Notes under the pieces: generated by a model
Database searches by the model: none
What the model was told of the DNA's origin: nothing
Seen by the model: the letters and a program-made list of their open reading frames with translations, nothing else
Assembly (NCBI GenBank): GCA_949126835.1
Contig: OX421497.1
Span: 41,624,226 to 41,688,225 of the forward strand
DNA length: 64,000 nucleotides
Origin: Anisus vortex
Lineage: Eukaryota > Mollusca > Gastropoda > Planorbidae
Reading direction: 5' to 3'
Position numbers and translations under genes: made by a program
Shown: piece by piece, positions 20,360-31,899 of the stretch
Numbering within the stretch: position 1 is the first letter of the stretch
Layout: every line of letters begins with the position of its first letter

Positions 20360-23300
20360 ATGTCATCTATAACAAAAGAGGACTACGAAAGTTTTGTTGC
20401 AGGTTTTGCAGATGATGCAACCTCAGGTATTTTGAGAAATGGCTTTGCTCTTTACCTAATGAATAAACATTCTCACAATGTGAATTTTGTTGCTGCTGAG
20501 CTGGACATGTATTTTCAAAGTTCTGACACCAACTACATATCCAATAAAAAGGCAGTAAGCAGTAACCTGAAGTACTTGATCACCAAAATTTCTCTATATA
20601 AGAAGAGGTTTGTTGCATAATAGCTTTTCAAAGTATTTGCATGTCTATTGATAATGTTTAAAAGAGTCATATTCTTTGGAGAATGTTATTTTGACTCACT
20701 ATTGGACTTTCAGAGTTACCTTTTTAATTTTTTTATCAAAGGTTGAACACTAATTGGCCTCGCATTCAACACCTGCTGAGGGAGCCTGCTATTGTGCCAG
20801 AAAAAAGAAAACGACCATCACCATCAGTTGACAGTGTGCCAGGAACATCACATCAGGATAAGGGGCTCTCACCTCCTCGTGCAAAAAAATTACGATTTGA
20901 CTGTGACAAGTGCTTGTCAACTAGAGAAGAATGGAGTTCCAAGTACAAAAACTTGGAGAGTAAGTTAAAAGAAGTAAAGGTAATGCTCAATACTGTGTCA
21001 AGGAAGTACAAGGTAAGGTCTGTAAATAGATGTAATAAAAGAATGCATGAAAGAATTGCAAACCTAAAGAATGAGAATAGTGAACTGAAGAATCAGATCA
21101 GTGCGATGCAAAAGTCTGATAATAAAGTTGATGTCCGCACAAAAAAGAAGCATGTCACATTAAATAACGTGATAGAAAGGTTACATGAACAGATGAAAAG
21201 AGTTAAAAATAAGATGAGGGCTTGTGAGGAAGAGAAGGGAGAGTTAAAAGCTGAGATTGAAAGACTGACACTGGAATTGTCTGATAGGGAAGGCATTACA
21301 CATGTGGATAGTAAAACTTTTTCTCCTGCCATGAGAAAATGTATATACAATTGCTTATTACATCAGGTGCCAGTTGAAAAAGCTGGTATGATAATTAAGT
21401 TTATTATAAAAGAGTTGACAGGATTAACATTGTCAAAGGTGCCCTGCCAATCCACTATAGCTAATATGGCTTATGAGATGGGTATTCTTTCAGACTTACA
21501 AGTTGGTGATGTAATGTTTAATAGTAAAAATCTAACATTGTCCTGGGATTCTACACCTCTTGATGGTGTATGTGTAAATTCTTGCCATATTTCAACAGGT
21601 AAGGAGAATTTCACTTTACAAATAGCTGAAATGCCTGGAGGAAAAACTGAAGATTATCTTCAGCATTTATTAAATGCTATCCGCGATATAGCAGCCAATT
21701 ATTCCATGCGCTACAGAATTCAACATCACATGGTATTGTTTAAATTTTTTGAGTCTTTGCAGGCAACCCTCACTGACAGAGCGAATGTCAACAAATGTGT
21801 TTCTGAACAGCTTGGTGAAATGATTGGCAAGCAGCTGATTGATTTAAAATGTAACTTACACCCGCTGGATGGAATGGCTTTAGAAGCAAAGAAAAAGCTA
21901 AAGGAGTTGGATGAGTCCTGGAATGTCAAGGGCAAAGTTTTTGGAAATGTAGGGAGTGCAGCCAATCTTGCTCATGCCATTTCAAAACTAAGGTCATTTC
22001 ATATTTTATTTTCAACAATATATTACTTACATTTTCTATGATGATTGTACAATATTATAAATATGATAGAATGTTGTTTTATATTTTTTTTTTTATATTT
22101 ACAGATATAAAAAGAACACAGGAGACCCAGCAGGATTTAAGGCTTTTTTGTCCAGAGAATGCCTCAGGAAAACGTCCATTCCTCGATATGTGGGAAATAG
22201 ACTAAATATTCTTTTTTTGATTGCTGGAATTGTATTTAAATTAAAAGACAAGCTTATTTTATATTTGAATAGGTTCTGCTCTTCACAGAAGTTAAGGAAA
22301 GCAATTGCACAGGACATGAGCAACCCAGACATTATGAGTCAAATAAGAGCCTTAGGTATTTTATTTGTTTGCTTCCATTTAACATTACTTAGTTTATTAG
22401 CTTCATGGCACCAATATGAAATAATACATTATAGGTACTTCATTCGTTATAAATAAATATTATATCAATATGATTGTAATAAATCATTATTTTATTGACA
22501 CTTTGGCAGGTATCTTTGGAAAGCTATTGACTGGTCCTTGGATGAGACTGTTTTTCACCAAATCTGATGGACTTAAGAATTTGGATATTGTAAGTATTGA
22601 TGATGTAATAAAGATATAATATAATATATATATGTGTAACAAAAATATGATAATTCAGAAATGGGATATATATAGATATATAAAATAATATCTAAAAGCC
22701 TAAATTAATTTAAATACACATGGGTATTAATTACTTTTTCACAGATACCATATGTGGAAAAATGTGTTATCAAACTGAAAGAAATTGAAGCTAACCCCCA
22801 GATGGTTATCACTATGGAAACTGACGTTTTCAACAGCCCTTTGAGCACTGATGATATTCTTCAGGATCTCAGGAACCCTGCTCATCAGACAACAGACAAA
22901 TTTTTCCAAATTGTTTCTATTTTATCCTCATGTTTTTTGGCAGTTCTAGATAGACAGTTGACAGACTATAAGGAAGGGGGACGACTGACAAATCTGACAC
23001 CTGAAGAGGTTGAAAAAACTTCTTCAGCCCCAGTTCATAACATCCACAGTGAGAGAGTTTTGGGTATGGTAGACAGCCAGTTCCACAGGGCCCCTAATGC
23101 TACAATGGGCTTTATTGATGCCAAAGTCAAGTGTCTGGCAAACAAGACTTTGAGCTGGTTGTTGGAAAAACCAAAGATAGAGCAAGATAATCTTATTAGA
23201 TTTGCTATAAAGACAGCTAGAAAGTATAGAAATACCTTAGAGGGAAGGGCTACTGATATGAGAAAGACAGTAGTAGACAGACAGATACAATATGGACAGC

Positions 23301-23641
23301 ATAGGGACAAGACTGAAAGAAATCAGCTTAAGAAAAAGATCATACTTTGTTTAGAAAGAGACTCTGTATTAATTGATGAAATTTTTGATAGTATTTCCAC
23401 AGAATACAAGGAAAAGTTGTCTTTGCTTTTACTGCAAACAAGAAGTTGTCTTCCACTTTCCATTGAACATAACTGGAATGTTGATGGTGAAGACCGGCTG
23501 TATGAGGGCAAGATAACCGAGTACGTCAAGAAAGGAAAGACAAGTTTCTGCAGAATCGTCTATTCTGAAGAGGATCTATTGGATATCTCCATTAGTGACC
23601 TAATCACAGATGTTAAAATGGGAGATTTTAAATTTCTTTAA
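20360..23641 (+). CDS. Transposase-like protein, 908 residues, five coding exons, intact
   Basis: Coding exons: 20360-20607, 20742-21992, 22105-22355, 22510-22589 and 22745-23641. All have GT/AG borders and the phases join exactly (2,2,1,0), giving 2,727 nt with no internal stop. N-terminal helical domain (1-82); basic stretches KRKRP and RAKKLRFDCDKC as likely nuclear signals (about 103-135); long coiled coil (about 145-265). Then an RNase H-like pattern: LTLSWDSTPLDG (Asp352), LTDRANVNKCV (Asp428), LKCNLHPLDG (Cys453/His456), and HNIHSERVLGMVD (Glu713) followed by APNATMGFIDAK and NKTLSWL. The C-terminus (about 850-908) reads YEGKITEYVKKG and FCRIVYSEEDLLD, a Tudor/SH3-like pattern. The D, D, C..H, E order suggests a DDE transposase or a domesticated derivative. 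Family not assigned; flanking TIRs were not found. Confidence 0.8.
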
Positions 23642-24452
23642 CCACAGGTATAATTGATTTTTATAAATAGTTAATTGTTTTTATAATAAAAATACAACAG
23701 ATTAAATTTTTCATTGCAAGACTTAGGAAATATTTTCAGTTATTTATAAATGTATTGCTCAATACCAATAATAATAACTATGAATCAATAATATAATTAA
23801 TACTATAACTATGAATCATATTTTATATACTACAGAAATATAATTTGCCCCATGTTTTATATTATAAGAAAAAGAATGTAGCTAATAAAGCTTATTAATA
23901 AATTTGAAATGTTTTAAGCTTTAAATTACCATTTATTTTTTTTTTACTTTTTAAATTGCAAATCACTTTATAATAAGCACATTTGATTATTCTTTTCAGA
24001 ATATAGTGAGTCTCTCTACTCCCTAACAAGAAATACAAGAAAACAACTTCAAAATAATCCAACAAAATTTTGGTTGATCTGTTTAATCTGTTATAGAAAG
24101 CATCTTGGATACAAAAGATTACTGCTTCCTACTGTTTGATTACTGTTTGAGTCTAGTTTTGCATTATGATTAGTGTTTTAAATGATGTTATATTATTAGT
24201 TTTCATATTTTTATTTCAGGTAGACCATTACATGTAATAGATTGTTAGTGTTTTGTATTTCTAATATAGAATTTAATGCTTTATGAATTATTGCTCTTTG
24301 CCATTCTTTTCTATTCCATTGTTTCGTGATTTAAATATTGGTGTTACTCTAAGTAACTCTTGTCAGTTGTTAATTGTAATTAACCTTTAAACTCTTATAT
24401 GTATTTGTTATAATTTGTAATGTTTTCTTTAATTTATGGTTCCCATACAGTG
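23642..24452 (+). other. 3'UTR and downstream DNA of the 908-residue gene
   Basis: Six bases after the stop, CACAG followed by GTATAA (donor at 23648) and TTCTTTTCAG at 23999 outline a possible 3'UTR intron. No clear AATAAA follows within the next 400 bases, so the transcript end is open. Confidence 0.35.
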
Positions 24453-24720
24453 GCAGGCATGGTGGCCCGGTGGCAACGCCTCTAAACTTGTATACCGAAG
24501 GTTCCTATCTTGGTGAAGACTAATTTTTTTTTTTACACCGCCTGGAGGTTTTCCCTAAGTCTACACAGCTCTAATGGTTACCTAGTTGGGGTAAAGTAAA
24601 GGAGGCTGTACATTGTGCTTGCCCCACAATCACCTAGTTTGCCATGGCCACAGAAACTGGTGAACGCTGCTTCACTCGGCCTTTGATTGATAAATTCAGT
24701 CCAATGGGTCCTTTACTATA
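24453..24720 (+). mobile_element. tRNA-derived SINE, second copy
   Basis: The body matches the 12482-12747 copy in the same order: GGGGTAAAGTAAAGGAGGCTG, CACAATCACCTAGTTTGCC, CTGGTGAACGCTGCTTCAC, then TTTACTATAC. The head (ATGGTGGCCCGGTGGCAACG, later AAGGTTCCTATC) keeps recognisable but decayed A and B boxes. Confidence 0.75.
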
Positions 24721-26110
24721 CAGAAGATGATTGTTCTAGAATATGTCTAACTAATATGAAATAGTATTTTAATTTTATGTTATTATTTATTGCATTTGTA
24801 AAAGTTAAGCAAGTTTGATGTATACATAGACATTTTCTACAGCGGGAAGTTTATGATGCTAATCAGAGTTGTGTCTGAACCTTTTTATTAAATTGTGCAG
24901 CATTCTCAGTGCTCATGTCAGGCGAGCATTTAAAATTTGTAAATATTAATTTATAATATAATAGTTTTTTTTTTTAAACATTCAGTTTGTAAAAATTAAA
25001 CAAGTTTTTTTTCCTATTTGTATTTTAATGTTCTTTTTTTTAAATCATATAGTCAGATGTTGTTAATGTTGATAAAAGCAATCTGTATATATATCATTTA
25101 ATATAATATTTTTCAGTCATTATAGTATAACATTTCTTCTTAAATGTAAAGTTAATGAATACATGGAAAATAAGCATTATATTTTGATGCAACTGGATTA
25201 AATTTGTCTAAATTTTCACTTCCATTATTGTAGTATCACATCTAATACAATGATATAGGTATATATATATTATATATACCGGTATAAATAAAAATAAATT
25301 ATAAATGTTATAAGTTATCTGTGCATATACTATTGTTGTTTATTGTATAATACATGTACTGTGAAAATTTTATCAAAATATCTTTACTAATTAAAAAGTT
25401 ATGGTAAAAAAAGTAAAAAGTTGGAAAAAAAGGGTACCATTTTTTTTCATTAAAATACAAAGCCAAAGAAGGAGACAAAAATACGTCAAAAAAAATTTGT
25501 AATTTCTGTTCTACTTAAGCTAGAACAATAATTTTGGTGGTTTTGGAAATCTCCAGACCTACTCTTCCATGTGGTATACAATTTAAATCTAGAAATCAAT
25601 TATTTTTTTTTTTGTTGAAGTGCCTAATGTAGGCCTCCTACATGTAAATCTAATTTTATGCATCTCTTTTAAACACCACAAATAAATGTGCAAAAACTGG
25701 ATAGGCCTACATTTTTTTCAAATCAAATTCGGGTAAAAATAGGAAATTCAAACTAGGCCTACCTATATTACTAGATCTATATGACATATGATAGTATATA
25801 TTATTATGACGTGCGATCGTTAACAGTTTCAAGTCAGCCATTTTAAAATATATAGCCTAACTCCCTAAGGCCCTCTAGGTCTAGGGCAGGCTGCTAAGTA
25901 AGGGCCTTAACAAGACAATAATAAATTTTTATGGTAATCATCAATAGCCTATACTTAAGTAGGAAAATAATAAGTCTTCTAATAATTAACCCTATTAAAA
26001 AAATTCTTACCGTCAAAATCTTAAATTTTGTGTACAATGTTTAATTTTTGGCCGTCACTAACTCTTTATACTAGTAAAGATTCAAAGATAGTCGATCTGT
26101 CGAGCTGTGC
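24721..26110. other. AT-rich intergenic stretch
   Basis: No gene or recognisable element. A TA microsatellite lies near 25258-25280 and AGGCCTA motifs cluster at 25630-25770. Confidence 0.4.
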
Positions 26111-26161
26111 GTACTAGTGCGTAGCACTTGGTCACGTGACTTATGCTGCATTCGTGGGAAA

Positions 26162-26340
26162 CTAGAGATTGGCGAAACGGTTCACCATACTGATCGCCGC
26201 TCAATTAAGCGCTCACTAAAAAGATCCGGATCCGTTCAACGGATCCACGGATCAGTTAGTACCCCCCCCCCCTTTCCAATTTTTTTACATGTTGGCTGTC
26301 AAGGGGAGAGAAAAACAACTTGGATCCCTTATTAAACGCC
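26162..26340. repeat. GGATCC-rich element, hAT-like end
   Basis: It begins CTAGAGATTGGCGAA, then GCGCTCACTAAAAAGATCCGG and the palindromic GGATCCGTTCAACGGATCC. This parallels, inverted, the end of the 31900-32317 element (CTAGAGATGGGTCGCTCACT). A C10 run follows. Confidence 0.45.
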
Positions 26341-26424
26341 GTTTTTCTTTCTTTGTTACTTGAAACATTAACAAATATAAATATAAACAAGAAATACCTA
26401 TTCTTAATTGTCTAGTTCTAGGCA

Positions 26425-26575
26425 TTGCCTATGTGGTGCCCCAGGGCAAAAGTTTCAGCGCCGCCGCCTTGCATACTGTAACTGCTTGTTTGGTGCTATA
26501 TTTGCTGTATTTATACTACATTTGCCGCCCCCTGGAAGTGCCGCCCCGGGCATATGCCCCCCTCTGCTCACCCTT
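26425..26575. repeat. Dispersed GC-rich repeat (GCCCCAGGGCAAAAG family), copy 1
   Basis: GTGGTGCCCCAGGGCAAAAG and TTGCATACTGTAACTGC recur at 32815-32890. The segment ends in CTGCTCACCC. Function unknown. Confidence 0.65.
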
Positions 26576-26769
26576 ATGTGAAGGCTACTTGTAGGCTACT
26601 AAACTAATTATAATTAAACTTTTGTTTTTAATTTAAGTGATAATTCCTTTTTTTTCACCTAATATGTAAAATTAAAAGGGGAAATAAAAATACTGTAATC
26701 ATATTAACTAATTATAATGAAGAAAATTGTATCATCAACATTATTTACAACTATTTACAAATATTTACA

Positions 26770-26812
26770 ACTATTGGCTATGCCCGTCAAAATGACTGAG
26801 AAACAAATGATT
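26770..26812. repeat. Short repeat shared with the right flank of the satellite array
   Basis: GCTATGCCCGTCAAAATGAC, then GAGAAACAAATGATTACAAT, recurs at 63911-63953 as GTTATGCCCGTCAAAATGAC, then GAGAAACGAACGACTACAAT. The rest of 26576-27040 holds nothing else I recognise. Confidence 0.6.
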
Positions 26813-27039
26813 ACAATGTGTTTTGATAAAAGAGAGTGTGTAACTTTAAAAAAAACATAGACTATAATACACATGGACCACTTGCTTTAGTATTTCTGCT
26901 ATAATAAAGTAGTTGCTATAAAGTAGTAGCTATACTAGTTTAGTCTTATTAAATCGCTATGATTTTCTGAAGTAAAATAAAATCGAAACCTGTATACAGC
27001 TGAAACATTTATAGATCAGTGTTGTTTGCGCACGGAAAA

Positions 27040-28850
27040 AGAATATAAGCTCTTATAAAGCAGTCTTGTTGGTATTTCATCTGGACCAGAAGCTTTGTTT
27101 GCTTTTAAGTTGGTTAGGAGTTGTTTAATGCCTTTTTAATCTACATTTATATGTCCTATCTCTTCTAGTTTGTTTAAATTTATGAAGATTTCTTTGTCAC
27201 CTGGATTTGAAAAAGATGATGCAAAGTGTGTGTTAAGGATATTAGCTTTGGTTTCATTATCATTATAAGTTTCATTGTTTTGGCCTTTTAGTGGAGCTAT
27301 GCCTGTAGTGTCCATTTTTCTTCATTTAATGTAGGACCATAAGTTTTTATTATTATCTTTAGAAATTACATTGTTTACATATTCATTTTGATGCTGTCTG
27401 CTTAGTTTCTGAGTTAAATGTTTAATTTTTTATGTAGTCTAATTGAATTAGTTGCCTTAAACTTTTTGAATAGATTTTCTTTTTGTTTACACAGTTTCTT
27501 TAGTTTAGTGTTAAACCAACATTTGTTAATTTTATTTGATGTTTGTTTTGTTGGCACAGAATCAGCCATTATTGCTGATTGTTTTTTTTAATTCACATTT
27601 TTTCGACTTTAAATGAATGCTCGTAGGTCTATTATTCCTATTATCATTGACTATAATAAGATGGACCGCCTGCTCTATTTTAAAGAACTAACCAATGAAA
27701 TATCTCCAATCTTTAAAATACTTTTTCAGGCCTCTCTAAACCAGGGCAAAGTGCCCAGAGATTGGAAATTAGCTAATGTAATCCCCCTTTTCAAAAAAGG
27801 AGATAAATCTGACCCCGGTAATTATAGACCTGTTTCTCTAACCAGCATAACATGTAAATTACTTGAACATATTATATATAGTAGTATAGTAAATCATCTA
27901 GACAAACTTAATGCACTGTGTCCCCACCAACATGGCTTCAGGAAAAATAGATCATGTGAGACTCAACTAATAGGCCTAATAGATGACTTGTCAAAGGGAT
28001 TAGATAATAACAACTAAATTGATGCTATATTACTAGATTTTTCAAAAGCATTTGATAAAGTTCATCATTCTAGTCTACTAAAAAAACTTAAATATTTTGG
28101 CATCTCTGGTCCCTTACATCAGTGGATTCAGGACTTTCTTATAGGCAGAGAACAAACAGTGATAATAAATGGCTCTAAGTCATCACCATTAACTGTAAAC
28201 TCAGGAGTTCCACAAGGAACTGTTCTAGGACCCCTACAATTTCTAATTTAAATTAATGATCTGCCAAATTGCATCAACACAGGAACAAAAGTAAGATTAT
28301 TTGCCGATGATTGCATAATTTATGGAATAATAAAGACAGGAAAAGATAGTGAACTTCTATAAAAAGACTTAGATGAACTACAAAAATGGTAATCAAACTG
28401 GAGTATGTCCTTTCACCCAGGAAAATGCCAACTAATTAGGGTATCCAAGAAAAAGAAACAAATAATAGCAAACTACTTCATTCATGGTAAAGAACTAACT
28501 CAAACTAACAATGCTAAGTATCTAGGAGTAATAATAAATTACAAGTTATCTTGGAACCCTCATATTGATGAAGTAATAAAAAAATCAAACAAAACATTAG
28601 GATTCATAAAAAGGAATTTTACAAATGTAATAAGAACATAAAACTAAAATGCTATCTCACATTAGTTAGGCCTATACTAGAATATGCAGCATCTGTATGG
28701 GACCCATCAACTAAAGAAAACATAAAAAAAAAATTAGAACAAATTCAAAAAAGAGCTGCAAGGTTCATAACTAGCGAATATTCCCAATTAACAAGAGTAT
28801 CACCATTAGTCAAATCATTAAACCTAGAAACACTAATGGAGACCCCTCAG
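27040..28850 (+). mobile_element. CR1/L2-like LINE with inverted 5' segment (twin priming)
   Basis: The right part (about 27668-28850, +) encodes the RT palm to thumb; the left part (27040-27667) encodes the preceding linker on the minus strand. Read on minus, it runs KCWFNTKLKKLCKQKENLF, then LNTHFASSFSNPGDKE and LKANKASGPDEIPTRLLYK, and the + strand takes up at LLYFKELTNEISPIFKILFQ. A single 5' inversion at the point where the protein continues is the product of twin priming known for LINE-1. The 3' end is cut by the next LINE. Confidence 0.8.
27613..28850 (+). pseudogene. CR1/L2-like reverse transcriptase, forward part, stops and a frameshift
   Basis: Motifs in order: VIPLFKKGDKSDPGNYRPVS, HGFRKNRSCETQL, LLDFSKAFDKVHH (box A), NSGVPQGTVLGP, LFADDCIIYG (box C, FADD at 28300-28311), NAKYLGVIINYKLSW, and after a frame change near 28640 LVRPILEYAASVWDP and QKRAARFI. 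In-frame stops follow DNNN, FLI, ELL and QKW. The clade (CR1/L2/Jockey group) is judged from these motifs. It is inactive. Confidence 0.8.
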
Positions 28851-30425
28851 TTCTAGCATGTCTACAGAATAGAGAAGGGGAAGAAATTCTCCCCATTCTT
28901 CGAGATGAAGTTGATGCAGCAGTAAAATCACTGCAGAAAGGGAAAGCAGCAGGAGTAGACAACATACCCGCAGAACTGATTCAAGCAGGAGGAGAAGCTA
29001 CGATTGATGCCCTTACAATTATCTGCAACAAGATCTGGCAGAGTGGAGAGTGGCCTACACCATGGACCCAGTCACTTATAATCACTCTTCCCAAGAAAGG
29101 TAACCTTCAAGAGTGTCAAAACTACCGTACTATCAGCCTCATCAGCCATCACAGCAAAATAATACTTAACAGGTTAAAACCTCAAGCCGAACAAATCATA
29201 GCCGAAGAACAAGCAGGTTTCAGGGCAGGGCGAAGTACCACCGAACAAATCTTTAACCTGAGACTAATATGTGAGAAATACCTACAGCACCAACAACACC
29301 TATACCATGTGTTCGTAGACTATAAGAAAGCGTTTGACAGAGTCTGGCATGAAGCGCTGTGGGCAACCATGAGAGCATATAACATCACCCCCTACACTAT
29401 TGCAGTCATTAAAAGTCTGTATGACAATGCTACCAGTGCAGTCCTCCACAACGATGTCACTTGCAAATGGTTCAAAACAACCATTGGCGTGCGTCAAGGG
29501 TGCCTACTCTCTCCGACACTCTTCAACATTTACCTGGAAAGGATCATGACCGATGCACTGGAAGACCATGTCGGGACAGTCAGCATCGTTGGGAGACAAG
29601 TCACCAATCTTCGCTTTGCAGATGACATAGATGGCTTAGCTGGCAGTGAAGATGAACTGAGGGAGTCAACAGCCAAACTGGAGATAACATCATTAGCGTA
29701 TGGCATGGAAATAAACGCTGAAAAGACCAAAGTTATGGCAAACATGGAGTTTGAATCCGAAATACAAGTGGGCGGTCAGAGACTCGAGAAAGTCTCCTCC
29801 TTCAAATATCTGGGATCCATAATATCTGATGCAGGATCCAAGCCGGAAATTCTTGCAATAATAGCCCAAACAACTGCTGCACTTTGCAAGCTAAAAAACA
29901 TCTGGCGAAGCAAGACATCTCACTTTACTCAAAGATTCAACTGATGCGCTCCCTGGCGATGGCAGTTTTTATGTACGGCTGTTAAACATGGACACTTACA
30001 GCAGATCTCCAGAAAAGAATCAGAGCCATGGAAATGAGATGCCTACGTAAAATTTTAAACATCTCCTACAAAGATCGAGTTACAAATGAGGCTGTCCGCG
30101 AGCGAATCACCTACGTCATCGGCACTCATGAGGATCTACTCAGTGCCATTAAATCCAGAAAACTCCGATGGTATGGGCATGTGACAAGATCCGAAGGCCT
30201 GGCGAAAACCATCCTGCAGGGCACAGTGCGAGGTGGAAGAAAGAGAGGCAGGCAGAAGAGACGATGGGATGATGACATCAAGGAGTGGACCGGCTTGTCT
30301 CTTGCAGACTCCCAGAGGGCGGCGCAGGACCGAGACAAATGGCGCAAAATTATCCAACTGTCAAAAAATGGTGCCCCAACGACCCTCGCTCGGGTTATGG
30401 GATAGAAGAAGAAGAAGAAGAAGAT
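28840..30425 (+). mobile_element. RTE/BovB-type LINE, 5'-truncated
   Basis: It begins inside the region just before RT (ILPILRDEVDAAVKSLQKGK), runs through RT and the C-terminal domain, and ends in six to seven GAA repeats (30403-30424). It is inserted at the 3' part of the CR1/L2-like LINE and therefore younger. Different subfamily from the SR2-like copies at 3360 and 14936. Confidence 0.8.
28841..30405 (+). pseudogene. BovB-type RTE reverse transcriptase, frame broken near 29940
   Basis: One frame runs from about 28841 to 29944: GKAAGVDNIPAELIQAGGE, NYRTISLISHHSKI, EQAGFRAGRSTTEQIF, box [33 protein letters not shown], box C LRFADDIDGLAG (FADD at 29615-29626) and SSFKYLGSIISDAGSK. After a stop/frame change at 29942 another frame (30028-30405) gives MEMRCLRKILNISYKDRVTN, LRWYGHVTRSEGL and GGRKRGRQKRRWDDDIKEW, the typical C-terminal domain. 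Endonuclease is absent. Only one or two lesions make this a fairly young copy. Confidence 0.8.
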
Positions 30426-30888
30426 AGTAAGTGAACGGTGTGAAAGCCTTTCAAAGGGACATTATTCTGAAAAATGGCGCTCAGTAGAACCTTTACATAC
30501 GATCAGGGCTGCGGAGTCGATAGATAAATGTTCCGACTCCTCATTTTTTTTTTACTTCCGACTCCGACTCCCCGACTTCGACTCCTCTGTATTAATATGC
30601 GAATGTATTTTGTACATTCCTTGAAGGAAAGAAAGGCAAAATACATCTACGTGTCATTACCACAGGACTACTGGCTGGAAAGCCAACAGTCTACTGTATT
30701 TAATTTTAAATATTCATGGGCCCCCTAAACTCTTGAGGGCCCCGGTACGGCGTACCGGCTGTACCCACCTCTCGTGGGGCCTGATCAGTAGAGGTGACGA
30801 TCAGCGACGCCAAGGGGCGAACGGCAGTATCCCTTACCAGTGAGAGGCTAGGCTACATATGGGTGCTGCGTTCCCTGTAACAGCAGAA

Positions 30889-30960
30889 CTAGGAATGTTA
30901 AAACCGGTTATTGGTTCTATAAAACCGGTTTAAAACCGGATTTCGGTGCGTTGCGTGCGT
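30889..30960. repeat. hAT/Ac-like end rich in AACCGG, nested in the hAT element
   Basis: TAGGAATGTTAAAACCGG, then GGTTTAAAACCGGATTTCGG: the same build as 33582-33690. Confidence 0.45.
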
Positions 30961-31184
30961 ATCGCATTTATAAGTCGTAAACGCGGCATTTTTTTGTATA
31001 CCTATTGAAGGCAAATTACATTATGGAAAGAATCGTAAATGTGTAAAAGCCTCTTTAGGCCTCTAATAAAGGTATGCTTGTATACTAGTAGCTTTAAGAT
31101 GCGTTTTATTTAGGACCTATGGCCTAGGCCTATAGCCTACTAAGGCAGCGTTTAGCATTCCGAGAAAACCGCGCGTGCCTTGTC

Positions 31185-31380
31185 CTAGCAGTGCCGTTGT
31201 TAGGGCTTTGGGAGCCCTGGGGGCTTGGCCTCTTTAGGGGCCCCTGCATTTTGACATTTGACATTATGACCTAAGAAAAAAACAATTCGGACACTACTTT
31301 GGGGGGGGGGCCCTCAAGAAGGGGCCCGGTGGGACTTTTGAATTTGGACCCCCCTCCCCCTCCCCTAGCTACGCCACTGT
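31185..31380. repeat. GC-run dispersed repeat nested in the hAT element
   Basis: GGGGCCC/GGGCCC runs, a G9 and C-rich tracts, ending CTAGCTACGCCACTG, a form common in animal dispersed repeats (from memory). No coding potential. Confidence 0.4.
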
Positions 31381-31899
31381 TTCCTAGCATTTGAAATCAT
31401 TACAAACAATGTGAATGGTAATTAGTAATTTGGGCACTTGTATAGCGTCATCAATACCGGCGCCGAGCAGTCTATATGACGTTCAAATTAGTTCAAAAGA
31501 CTTTTTTGTGTGTCGACCGGCTATAGTCTGACAATAGGGATAGGATCTTGAGTAGGGATGGGGACTTAGAGGAAGAAACAGATATTTTACTTTCTCATAT
31601 CACTAATTTCTGTAGGCCTATTGATCGGTTGTTTAAAATAAATGAAGCCATGTCTTTTTCCAATCTAAATTTAGTAGGAGTCGGAGTCGGTGCATTATTT
31701 GCCGACTCCGACTCCAGGTACCCAAATTTCCTCCGACTCCGACTCCTCGACTCCGACTCCACAGCCCTGCATACGATGATTAGTAATAGGCATACGTTTA
31801 TTAAAAAGAAATTGACGAATTAATCAATAGTAGGCTAATTATATAAACAAACATATAAACAGACTTACGGTAATTATATAGGCACATATTGATTGATGA

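Larger units (their letters stand above)
30504..31769. mobile_element. hAT-type non-autonomous DNA transposon with 8-bp target duplication
   Basis: The left end CAGGGCTGCGGAGTCG (30504-30519) and right end CGACTCCACAGCCCTG (31754-31769) are inverse with one mismatch, flanked by identical CATACGAT (30496-30503 and 31770-31777). CAGGG ends and 8-bp duplications are hAT hallmarks. Arrays of GACTCC/GGAGTC fill both subterminal zones. No transposase is present. Its interior carries an Ac-like fragment (30889) and a G/C-run repeat (31185-31380). A fragment of its left end also lies at 15401-15515. Confidence 0.85.

Noticed and set aside
20743..23641. Separate genes for each long frame in 20360-23641
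   Set aside because: The frames have donor/acceptor borders with exactly compatible phases, so a single spliced gene explains them better.
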